A DNA stretch of 44,435 bases from CAZRRV01 sp964602735. Lineage in GTDB: Bacteria > Bacillota > Clostridia > Oscillospirales > Acutalibacteraceae. The stretch covers positions 1 to 44,435 of the forward strand of contig CAZRRV010000008.1 in NCBI GenBank assembly GCA_964602735.1. The letters run 5' to 3'. Made by a program: the position numbers and the translations under genes. Positions within the stretch are counted from its first letter, which is position 1. Every line of letters starts with the position of its first letter. The notes under the pieces were generated by a model. That model searched no databases. It was not told where the DNA came from and saw only the letters and a program-made list of their open reading frames with translations. Shown here in pieces: positions 1 through 6,766 of this stretch.

Positions 1-32
1 TACTATTATAAGATTTTCGCACCCTCTAAAGT

Positions 33-55
33 GCAACATAATCCGTATTATGTTA
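33..55 (+). repeat. Left 23-bp inverted repeat of invertible segment
   Basis: This 23-base sequence recurs exactly, as its reverse complement, at 337-359. Each copy is itself a near-palindrome: an 8-base arm AACATAAT, a 4-base centre CCGT and the arm ATTATGTT, flanked by GC on the outer side and A on the inner side. Paired arms around a short asymmetric spacer are what a tyrosine recombinase core site looks like (one recombinase protomer per arm, strand exchange across the spacer). The asymmetric CCGT centre gives the site a direction, and the two copies are in opposite directions, which predicts inversion rather than excision. Confidence 0.85.
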
Positions 56-160
56 CATGCCGGAAAGCAAAAAGCCGGCTTTAGGCCGTCGAAACGGGCT
101 TACAAGTGAACAAAAGCGCCGCGAATTACCGTAAACCGGAAAATTCGGGCGCAAAAATCA

Positions 161-200
161 GGCTTTCCCTATCTCAAAAAATTTTCGGTAGGGAAAGGCC
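161..200. repeat. Hairpin inside the invertible segment
   Basis: CTTTCCCTA and TAGGGAAAG pair as a perfect 9-bp stem around an AT-rich loop, with GG and CC just outside extending it after a one-base bulge. There is no T-run directly after the 3' arm on either strand, so it is not an obvious intrinsic terminator. It could be a recombination-accessory or transcript structure. Confidence 0.45.
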
Positions 201-267
201 CCGGGCGTTGTGCGCAAAAAGAGAAAAATTCAGGTATTTTTGCCGTTTGCCGGCAAATTCTTCTTGT

Positions 268-295
268 TTTTCACTGCAAATTATGTTAGTATAAC
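268..295 (+). promoter_or_regulatory. Candidate promoter inside the invertible segment
   Basis: A -10-like TATAAC (290-295) lies 16 bases after TTTTCA (268-273); TTGTTT at 265-270 is an alternative -35 with a long 19-base spacer. A nine-base copy of the repeat arm (ATTATGTTA, 280-288) overlaps the spacer. The promoter points toward the right repeat, where a terminator follows at 358-380. Sequence match is moderate; the call leans on the inverton layout. Confidence 0.45.
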
Positions 296-336
296 GATGT
301 CGGAAAAGCGAAAAACGGTTTTTGTCCGCTTTCCCC

Positions 337-359
337 TAACATAATACGGATTATGTTGC
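337..359 (-). repeat. Right 23-bp inverted repeat of invertible segment
   Basis: Exact reverse complement of bases 33-55. Its outer end merges with the GC-rich stem of the terminator at 358-380, and the recombinase stop codon is only 20 bases further right. Confidence 0.85.
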
Positions 360-380
360 CGCCGCCGGGCGGTGTTTTTT
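358..380 (+). terminator. Intrinsic terminator at the right repeat
   Basis: CCGCC (359-363) pairs with GGCGG (368-372) across a four-base loop, followed by GTTTTTT (374-380). It faces right, so it would stop transcripts leaving the invertible segment before they run antisense through the recombinase gene. Its T-run ends at the recombinase stop codon. Confidence 0.65.
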
Positions 381-1221
381 ATAGAATTAAGCACATTCTT
401 TCCATGCGGCGGCGGTGCTCCGCGCCGGTGGAAACGATATAAATCCGCGTGGTGTCGATACTGCTGTGCCCTAAGATATCCGCCAGTTTCGCTATATCTT
501 TGTTTATTCGGTAAAACACCCGCGCGAACAGATGACGAAGATTGTGCGGGAACACCTTCTTCGGGTCTACGCACGCGGTTTTACATAACCGTTTCATATC
601 ACGCCAGATCTTTACCCGGCTTACCGGCTCTCCGTTCTTGCCGGTAAATACCGGTCCCTCCGAAATACCGTTGTCGCCTATATATTTCAACAGTTTTTTC
701 CGCAAGGCTTTAACGAGAATCACCGTTCTCCGTTTGCCCTTGCAGTTTACATCCGCCGTACCTATTTTTACCGCGTTTACGGTAATAAACCGCAGTTCGC
801 TCACCCGAATACCCGTTGAACAGATCGTCTGTAAAATAAGACTCAGCTGCCCGTCGCCCTCCCGCTCCGCCTGTCGGCAGAGACGTTTGTATTCCTCCTC
901 GGAGAGTTCCCTTTCCTCCGGACAAAATACGCTTCTCTGTATCTTTTCGGATTTTACTTTAAGATCGTCCCAACCCAAAAACGAAAACAGGCTGTTTATA
1001 CTCGCCAGCATCGAATTGACGCTACGGGCGGCGTAACCGGCGGAGATTAACCTACGCTTATACTCGATTACCTTTTCTTTCGTAATTTCTTTCCCGCCCG
1101 CGTACTTTGCAAACACGCGTATGTCGCGCAGATACTTCGCTACCGTGTTTTCGCTTTTCTCCTCTTCGATAAGACGGCTTTCAAACATTTCGATAATTTT
1201 CTCGGTTATTGTTCTTCCCAC
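379..1221 (-). CDS. Tyrosine recombinase, probable DNA invertase
   Basis: A 280-residue tyrosine recombinase: SAM-like core-binding domain about residues 1-90 and catalytic domain about 105-275. The visible catalytic set is complete: Arg in STGIRVSEL, Lys in the CKGKRR beta-turn, His226 and Arg229 in HNLRH, His252 in LGHSS and the nucleophile Tyr261 in TRIYI. The start is GTG at 1221, with GGAGGG eight bases upstream. The gene ends 20 bases from the right inverted repeat at 337-359. Short size, absence of an arm-binding domain and lack of phage or plasmid partners fit a stand-alone invertase (established for clostridial invertons) better than a phage integrase. The substrate assignment is inference. 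Confidence 0.9.
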   Translation of the reverse strand: MGRTITEKIIEMFESRLIEEEKSENTVAKYLRDIRVFAKYAGGKEITKEKVIEYKRRLISAGYAARSVNSMLASINSLFSFLGWDDLKVKSEKIQRSVFCPEERELSEEEYKRLCRQAEREGDGQLSLILQTICSTGIRVSELRFITVNAVKIGTADVNCKGKRRTVILVKALRKKLLKYIGDNGISEGPVFTGKNGEPVSRVKIWRDMKRLCKTACVDPKKVFPHNLRHLFARVFYRINKDIAKLADILGHSSIDTTRIYIVSTGAEHRRRMERMCLIL

Positions 1222-1314
1222 CTGTTTTCCCTCCGGGTAAAATTTCTTTTTATTTTAACCGAAAGAGAAAAAGCGTGAAAACTCACATCGCTCAACGCAC
1301 CGCTGCGGTAACGC

Positions 1315-1343
1315 TTGACATTCGGCCGCAAAAGTGATAAATT
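1315..1343 (+). promoter_or_regulatory. Promoter of tRNA-Leu
   Basis: A perfect -35 box TTGACA (1315-1320) is followed after 17 bases by TAAATT (1338-1343), placing initiation a few bases before the mature tRNA 5' end at 1356. Confidence 0.65.
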
Positions 1344-1355
1344 GAAACAGCGGAA

Positions 1356-1440
1356 GCGGGTATGGCGGAATCCGGCAGACGCGCCGGATTTAGGATCCGG
1401 TGCCTTGTGCGTGCAGGTTCAAATCCTGTTACCCGCACCA
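1356..1440 (+). tRNA. tRNA-Leu (anticodon UAG)
   Basis: An 85-base class II tRNA with encoded CCA. Acceptor arms GCGGGTA and TACCCGC pair perfectly. The anticodon stem CCGGA/TCCGG closes a TTTAGGA loop, giving anticodon TAG (CUA codons). The long variable arm GTGCCTTGTGCGT-type and T-arm with GGTTCAAATCC are present. It has its own promoter and terminator. tRNA-Leu genes are common targets for integrases and a broken tyrosine integrase lies about 300 bases downstream, but I find no second copy of the tRNA 3' end in the window. Confidence 0.97.
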
Positions 1441-1497
1441 AACAGTACAAATCCGAACCTTTTTCTCGTGGGAGATGTGTTCGGATTTGCTGTTTTT
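1441..1497 (+). terminator. Terminator of tRNA-Leu
   Basis: AACAG-CAAATCCGAAC (1441-1458, with a two-base TA bulge) pairs with GTTCGGATTTGCTGTT (1479-1494), followed by a T-run. It begins immediately after the tRNA CCA end. Confidence 0.85.
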
Positions 1498-1590
1498 GTA
1501 GAATTCCGAACTTTAATCAGAAAAAATGATGCAGAAGGCGCTTCACGTTTCCTGCAACATTTTTTGCCGTCGCCATAACCATCTTTTTCG

Positions 1591-1755
1591 TTATCTTTTC
1601 ACTCTTATCCATTTTTCATATTCATGTTTGCCTTCCTCGCTTTCGAAAAAAGACTGTATGTCGGGTAGAAAGCATCTTGCAAGCGATTCCTGCTCGTGCT
1701 TTGGAATTTCCTGCACCCATTTTTCAGAATCGATTTTTTGAACTGCAGATGACGA
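1591..1755 (-). pseudogene. Remnant of small ORF downstream of integrase
   Basis: Read on the minus strand, 54 open codons follow the integrase stop in the same frame and end at TAA (1593-1591). The translation is protein-like (KIDSEKWVQEIPKHEQESL, then a segment with FFESEEGK and EYEKW), but there is no start codon until codon 14. An AGGAGG lies at the end of the integrase reading frame, suggesting the original start has mutated. I do not recognise a function; the acidic FFESEEG...W tail resembles small accessory proteins of clostridial conjugative elements (impression only). Confidence 0.4.
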
Positions 1756-2716
1756 TCAACCTCCTTTCCGCACTATTCGCGAAAGCAGTCGCTCAAGATA
1801 GGTTTTCACGATCTCGATTCTTCCGTGTCCCAGTGCTTCCGTCAACTTCTTTTCACGCCGTGAGTCGTTTGCCGCAAGCAGAGACCGGTTGTAGTCCTAT
1901 GCAAAGGTGTACCGCAATCCGTACCATGTCAGGGTAGCGCTACATGGCTTGCTTCCCCACTCTCGGTACTGCCGCCGATTCGGATCGGTAAATTTTGGCA
2001 TTGTTGGTCAGCCAATTTTCGAGCGACTCTTTTTTTCCATTGTTCCGTATTTTACACTCCGGCTGATCACAAAATCCCCATTTTTCTTGTTTACCAGCTT
2101 TGCTTCCGCATACAGCCATTTAACCAACTTCCACTGTTTCGCCGTTCCCATTCGACCCGTGCGATTCCTTCCGCCCTTCCCGCGAACAAACATTTTCTCA
2201 TTCTCCAACGCTTTTTTCAAATCTTCTACGCGAAGCTTGCATATTTCAAATATACGTATACGCAATCCGAACCGCCATGCGACCTCTATTGCACTCATTA
2301 CATCGAATCGCTTCATTTCCTCTGCAATTTAAATAGCTTTTCGGATTTCCGGCAGAAGCCACGCGCAGTTTTGGCTTTGGTTGGCGCTTCATTTGTCAAA
2401 CGCAAGCTTTTTGGTTTCCGGCAATCGGTTTGTGCTGCCGGGGAGTCGGTGATAATGCCGCAGACCTGAGAGCTCGGTTTTCACGGTGGAGGGCTTTTTT
2501 CTTCGCTTTCAGATGCTCGGCAAAAGCACGGAAGTGTGTCGCATTCAGATTCTTAAATTTTTGCAAACCTAAATTTTCGGCGGCAGAAGCGCCAAAATGC
2601 CAGGCTGCTTCATAATACCGCGCTTTCGTCTTGTGCCCTTTTGTGTTGCCCCTGCACCGCAGCGCGTCTATCTGGGAATAAAGAATATTCATCATGTTCA
2701 CTTTTTTATTTGCCAT
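1756..2716 (-). pseudogene. Broken tyrosine integrase
   Basis: Minus-strand pieces of one phage-type integrase, about 320 codons when intact. The N-terminal core-binding piece is 2396-2716 (from ATG with GAGAGGAC upstream; segment KNLNATHFRAFAEHLKAK). The middle catalytic piece is 2008-2316 (WRFGLRI, ICKLRVEDL, FVRGKGG). The C-terminal piece (1756-1940) keeps LTEALGHGRIEIVKTYL with the LGH histidine and KTYL tyrosine. Frame changes near 2330-2400 and near 2000, an in-frame TAG after GLRYTFA, and WY in place of the expected His before GLRY show it is dead. It lies next to tRNA-Leu, a plausible original attachment site (inference). Confidence 0.8.
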
Positions 2717-2807
2717 AATTATGGTCCTCTCTTTGAAAAATTACGTCCGTCTCCGAACGGTGCAGGGAATATGAAATACGACTTTTCATTTGTCAAAAAA
2801 AACCCAG

Positions 2808-2853
2808 AAAAAAATTTGGCGGCGACAGAAAATGAATTTCTTCTGCCGCCGCC
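2808..2853 (-). terminator. Minus-strand terminator-like hairpin
   Basis: TTCTGCCGCCGCC (2841-2853) pairs, with one mismatch, with GGCGGCGACAGAA (2818-2830); read on the minus strand the stem is followed by AAATTTTTTT. It sits downstream of the small minus-strand ORF at 3071-3232 and upstream of the broken integrase. Apart from this the 2717-3070 stretch shows no gene. Confidence 0.55.
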
Positions 2854-3070
2854 TTACGAAAAGACAGCTATTTTTATGGGTCATTCCGAAAAGAAATCAT
2901 ACCTTTCAAGATGACGATCTATCCAATAACTACAAATTGAAAATGAATCCATCAGTCTCCGAAAACGGGAAAGAGCAAAGCTTGCCCTTTGGCAGTTTCA
3001 ACGGTTTTACCTGCCGTTCCTTCCGTTTTCTTTTAAGGTTGATAGAAAATGCTTTGTAATATACCGCTTT

Positions 3071-3232
3071 TCAATTCTTTCCCGCCGCCGTTTCTATTTT
3101 GACTGTGTAAATAGAAATGGCTGCGCTTTCGAAAGGAGTGTCATTCGTCATATCGTAAAAGTCCGTCTTAGCCTCATTCACGGTGCGTTGGTATACAATT
3201 TTGATTCGGTGAGTAGGACGGGCGTATCCCAT
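3071..3232 (-). CDS. Hypothetical 53-residue protein
   Basis: A 53-codon frame on the minus strand from ATG at 3232 to TGA at 3073-3071, bounded upstream by an in-frame stop. The translation begins MGYARPTHRIKIVYQRTVNE and has a plausible soluble composition (alternating charged and aromatic residues, ending IETAAGKN). No convincing ribosome binding site precedes the ATG, so it may be a truncated piece of a longer mobile-element gene. I do not recognise a family. An imperfect palindrome with 13-bp arms (3087-3099 and 3109-3121) falls inside it. Confidence 0.3.
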   Translation of the reverse strand: MGYARPTHRIKIVYQRTVNEAKTDFYDMTNDTPFESAAISIYTVKIETAAGKN

Positions 3233-3665
3233 TAAAAGGACGCATCATTCGCAGACTCCGCATCTCAGAGTGCCGGTCATCCGGCTGCGCAATGCCGAAA
3301 GCGAAAATTTACCGCTCGCCATAAGCGTTCGGCAAGAATTTGTGGTGACAACGAAAATCCTGGAACCATCGCCGTGTTTTTTCGACCACGGTACGGAACG
3401 GTTTCTTGTCGTCGAACCGTCAGTTCCGTTCTGCCCTAATTTTTTTCGATGCTAAAAATCAGCTGCACCGGACAGAAAGCACAACGATTTTGCGGTGTCC
3501 GACATTCATTTTCAGCCGCCTGTATCAACATTGATTCCTCCTTATTCGTGTTCTGTGCCCCCCCCCCCCCCCCTTCGTATTTCATGAATGCGGATATACT
3601 GTATAATAGGCAAAATTTTTTTCAAGAAAACCGAAGTGCTTTTAAAAGCACGGCATACCGACATC
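3233..3665. other. Gene-free debris region
   Basis: No reading frame here has a credible ribosome binding site and protein-like composition on either strand. The only notable element is the 16-C homopolymer at 3558-3573. It lies between mobile-element remnants, so it is most likely decayed insertion DNA. Confidence 0.5.
3558..3573 (+). repeat. Homopolymer of 16 C
   Basis: An uninterrupted run of 16 C bases in gene-free sequence, about 90 bases before a promoter (3666-3694). Such tracts are prone to slippage in vivo and to length errors in sequencing, so the exact count is uncertain. Confidence 0.9.
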
Positions 3666-3694
3666 TTGACAAAAGAGATATATAATGTTATGCT
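3666..3694 (+). promoter_or_regulatory. Promoter upstream of XRE remnant and helicase
   Basis: TTGACA (3666-3671) is followed after 17 bases by TATGCT (3689-3694). A closer TATAAT at 3681-3686 is too near the -35 to pair with it. The promoter would drive the XRE fragment at 3730 and could read on into the helicase at 3920, as no terminator separates them. Confidence 0.6.
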
Positions 3695-3729
3695 ATTTTA
3701 TGATAGAATCAAAGTGACAGGAGATAATT

Positions 3730-3852
3730 TTGTTAAGTTTAGCGGAGGCGTGTGGCGTTTCCTTTGTAACAATTAATCAATGGGAGCGGGAAAACAGAGA
3801 GCCTCAAACTTCTACTCTTGGGAAATTTTATGACTTTTGTGAAAAAACGTAA
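3730..3852 (+). pseudogene. XRE-family regulator fragment
   Basis: A 40-codon piece from TTG at 3730 (AGGAGA five bases upstream) to TAA at 3852. It reads SLAEACGVSFVTINQWEREN followed by REPQTSTLGKFYDFCEK, the second half of an XRE helix-turn-helix: a LAEACGVS recognition turn, then VTINQWE and the REP-type tail. The first helix and any further domain are missing, so it is truncated at the N-terminus. An intact ancestor probably controlled the neighbouring island genes. Confidence 0.6.
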
Positions 3853-3919
3853 TTTATTTTTCAAAGTGATAAAGCCTATCCGGCATCGTTAATTTAAAAC
3901 GCTATATAGGAGCTGTCTT

Positions 3920-6766
3920 ATGAGCTTGATTTCCTGTCCGGAATGCAAAAACCAAATATCTGACAAAGCAGAACGCTGTCCTCATTGCGGACTCCCTGCC
4001 GAGTACTTTAATACCCCTGCAACGAATGTTGTAGAGGAGATTGATTATGCAAATCTCGGTAATATACTAATCTCGTTTGATCGTGATTATTGTTCCGCCT
4101 TTGGCCAAGATCACTACATTACAAATCGCGAAAAATTACAGTTCCAAGAGACTTATCGCAGTTATTATCTCACTTTGAAAAACAAGATGATATATCGGTA
4201 TGTGACCAATAACGCTGCCAAATTTCGCATTGATACGGAAGCGTTAAAAAGCTTTCTGCGGAAAATGCACACATTAGAAGCGGATATCACCACGCATAAC
4301 ACCAACTATGTAGATGGCACGCTTGAAAAAGAAAAGGATTATTTTGATCGAATCTTAACCGATATCGATCCGAATATTAATCTTGACGAGGAACAGCGCC
4401 GCGCAGTTATCACTGATGATGATTATTGCCTTCTTGTTGCAGGAGCAGGGGCGGGAAAAACAACAACGATGGCGGCGAAAGTGAAATATCTCGTTGAGAG
4501 GAAACGGATCAACCCGGAAGAAATAATTGTGATTTCATATACAAATAAGGCTATTGGCGAACTTCGCGAGCGCATCAATAAAAGATTGCAAATTCCGGCA
4601 AAAATATGCACTTTTCATGCGTTTGCCTATGACATCGTAAAAAAATTTTCATCCGAACCGCCCGAAATCAATTTTTCTTCTTATCAGATCGTTTTTGATA
4701 TGCTTGAAAAAAGCATATTTAACAACAAACCACTTATGCGCAATTTGGTTCTTTTTCTCGGGTATTACTTTGATTTAACAGAGGATGTCTTTAAGTTTGA
4801 CAATCTGAATCAATACCATCTATACAAAGCTACACAGGATTATGAAACGCTAAAAAGCGGTCTTGGAGAATATATTAGAAAGGTGGAGCAGCAGCGCTCA
4901 AAACAAATTAAAACGATCACGGGTGAGTATCTGCGATCTGTTCAGGAAGTACAAATTGCAAATTTTCTATACTTGAACGGACTGGAGTATGAGTATGAGC
5001 GCGTCTATCCGTTCGGTTCGCCCTCTAATAGGAAGAAATATACTCCGGATTTCTATATTGTACAAGGTGAACATTCTGTATGGTTGGAACATTATGCATT
5101 GACAGAAGGCGGCTATAGCAGCATCTTCACCAACGATCAGATCAAACGATACAAAAAACAAATCCGTGACAAGAGAGAGTGGCACAAAGCACATAGAACG
5201 AGGTTGATAGAGACTTGGTCTTTGTATAATGACAGGCGACCGCTTTTTGACCATTTAAAGGACATTCTGATTCGGGAAGGGTTTGTGCTGAAGCCGCGCA
5301 ACCTTGATGAAGTTTATAAAAAAATCGTTGAAACGGGTAAGGATAAGTATATCTACAAGCTGATAAATTTTATGATGAACTTCATTGAGCAATATAAAAC
5401 TACCGGATATGATGAAGGCGGTTTTGCGATCCTACGCAAAAAAACCGATAATCCAAGAACATTGTTATTTCTTGACATTGCCGAGCAGGTATATGGGCAT
5501 TATCAGGCCGTTTTGAAGCAGCGAAATCAAATTGATTTTGCGGATATGATCAATGACGCGCATTTTTATCTGCAAGAAATCGAGCGCCAAAATTTGGAGT
5601 TGCCGTACAAATATATCATTATTGATGAATTTCAAGATATCGCTCGCCAGAGGTTCAATCTTACCAAACGGTTATCCGAGATCACAGAAGCAAAAGTAGT
5701 TGCCGTTGGAGATGATTGGCAGTCTATATATGCATTTTCCGGATCCGATATTACCTTGTTTACCCGTTTCCTGGAGCTAATGGGTACCGGCACGGAATTA
5801 AAAATCACGCACACCTATCGCAATTCACAAGAATTGATTGATATTGCCGGAGGCTTTGTGCAAAAAAATGCTGCACAAATTAAAAAGCAATTGATCTCTC
5901 CGAAACACCTTGAAAATCCTATTGTGATTGAGCCCTTCGATGATTCTTTCAAAGCGATGAAAAATCTTGCTGCAAAAGTGGAAGAAATTATTGGGAAAAT
6001 ATTGACCGAATACGGTGAAGCTAAAACGATTCTTTTAATCGGCAGATATACCTATGATTTATATAAGCTTTGTAATACAGGGCTCTTCAAAGAGGGATCA
6101 AACAACAGGGTTCAAAGCGTAAAATACCCAAAAGCCGATATTACCTTTATGACTGCACATAGTTCAAAAGGTTTGGGTTATGATAATGTCATACTGATTA
6201 ATATGTTTGAGGGGAAATTCGGGTTTCCTTGTCAAATCGAAGATGATCCGATCATGAAGCTTGTAACATATGAAGATACAAGTATGCCGTTTGCAGAAGA
6301 ACGCAGATTGTTTTATGTTGCAATGACAAGAACCAAAAACCGCGTTTATGTTGCAACACCCAAAAATAAACCGTCTCGTTTTTTGATTGAGCTTATTAAA
6401 GATTATAATTTGCCGCATGATGATGAAATTAATATGCAGACGGTCGATTTGTTTACGTTGCGCTGCCCGATTTGCGGATTTCCACTGAAATACGAATTCA
6501 ATAAAAATTATGGTCTGAATCTTTGGATTTGTACGAATGAGGTGGAAGTGTGCGATTTTATGACGAACGATAAAGTTCACAAGCATGATATTTTTAAGTG
6601 TCCTAAATGTTCCGATGGATATATGATTGTTAAGATGAATCCAAAAAACGGCGATGTGTTTTATGGCTGTACAAATTATTACAGTGATAATAACAAGTGT
6701 AAGAATATGATACCGTTAAAGGAAGAAGACAGCAAGAGTAATGGGGAAAGCAGACGAACCATATGA
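3920..6766 (+). CDS. UvrD/Rep-type (helicase IV-like) DNA helicase with zinc ribbons
   Basis: A 948-residue superfamily 1 helicase. It begins with a zinc ribbon (CPEC...CPHC, residues 6-22). The Q-motif and Walker A LVAGAGAGKTTT follow at about 170-182, then motif II IIIDEFQD at about 566, motif III VGDDWQSIYAFSG, motif V MTAHSSKGLG at about 743 and motif VI RRLFYVAMTR at about 795. An insert near 345-395 (FLYLNGLEYEYE, YTPDFYI, WLEHY) has the spacing of the PD-(D/E)XK-like insert known in helicase IV-type proteins. Two topoisomerase-type zinc fingers end the protein (about 848-925). The start has AGGAGC six bases upstream. AT-rich codon use marks it as acquired. It overlaps the dead serine recombinase by ATGA. 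Repair or anti-phage roles are both possible; neither is shown. Confidence 0.9.
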   Translation: MSLISCPECKNQISDKAERCPHCGLPAEYFNTPATNVVEEIDYANLGNILISFDRDYCSAFGQDHYITNREKLQFQETYRSYYLTLKNKMIYRYVTNNAAKFRIDTEALKSFLRKMHTLEADITTHNTNYVDGTLEKEKDYFDRILTDIDPNINLDEEQRRAVITDDDYCLLVAGAGAGKTTTMAAKVKYLVERKRINPEEIIVISYTNKAIGELRERINKRLQIPAKICTFHAFAYDIVKKFSSEPPEINFSSYQIVFDMLEKSIFNNKPLMRNLVLFLGYYFDLTEDVFKFDNLNQYHLYKATQDYETLKSGLGEYIRKVEQQRSKQIKTITGEYLRSVQEVQIANFLYLNGLEYEYERVYPFGSPSNRKKYTPDFYIVQGEHSVWLEHYALTEGGYSSIFTNDQIKRYKKQIRDKREWHKAHRTRLIETWSLYNDRRPLFDHLKDILIREGFVLKPRNLDEVYKKIVETGKDKYIYKLINFMMNFIEQYKTTGYDEGGFAILRKKTDNPRTLLFLDIAEQVYGHYQAVLKQRNQIDFADMINDAHFYLQEIERQNLELPYKYIIIDEFQDIARQRFNLTKRLSEITEAKVVAVGDDWQSIYAFSGSDITLFTRFLELMGTGTELKITHTYRNSQELIDIAGGFVQKNAAQIKKQLISPKHLENPIVIEPFDDSFKAMKNLAAKVEEIIGKILTEYGEAKTILLIGRYTYDLYKLCNTGLFKEGSNNRVQSVKYPKADITFMTAHSSKGLGYDNVILINMFEGKFGFPCQIEDDPIMKLVTYEDTSMPFAEERRLFYVAMTRTKNRVYVATPKNKPSRFLIELIKDYNLPHDDEINMQTVDLFTLRCPICGFPLKYEFNKNYGLNLWICTNEVEVCDFMTNDKVHKHDIFKCPKCSDGYMIVKMNPKNGDVFYGCTNYYSDNNKCKNMIPLKEEDSKSNGESRRTI

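Larger units (their letters stand above)
33..359. other. Putative invertible promoter segment (inverton)
   Basis: A 281-bp spacer (56-336) is bounded by perfect 23-bp inverted repeats and lies beside a convergent tyrosine recombinase gene. The spacer has no convincing gene; a 62-codon reading frame at 106-294 has no supporting features. It holds a hairpin (161-200) and a candidate promoter (268-295) pointing right. Inversion would turn that promoter leftward, across base 1, toward whatever lies upstream of the window. Recombinase-adjacent invertible promoters of this size are established in Clostridia and Bacteroides. That this one inverts is inference from layout. Confidence 0.75.

Noticed and set aside
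106..294. A 62-codon frame inside the invertible segment
   Set aside because: No clear ribosome binding site, basic low-quality composition and overlap with the promoter and repeat-like sequences; more likely chance.
1356..2716. tRNA-Leu as proven attachment site of the dead integrase
   Set aside because: No direct repeat of the tRNA 3' end was found elsewhere in the window, so there is no attR to support it.
3087..3121. Imperfect 13-bp palindrome as an operator
   Set aside because: It lies inside a doubtful small frame with no promoter nearby; could be chance in AT-rich sequence.
3270..3455. A 61-codon plus-strand frame in the gene-free debris
   Set aside because: No ribosome binding site and no protein-like pattern; surrounding sequence is decayed mobile DNA.
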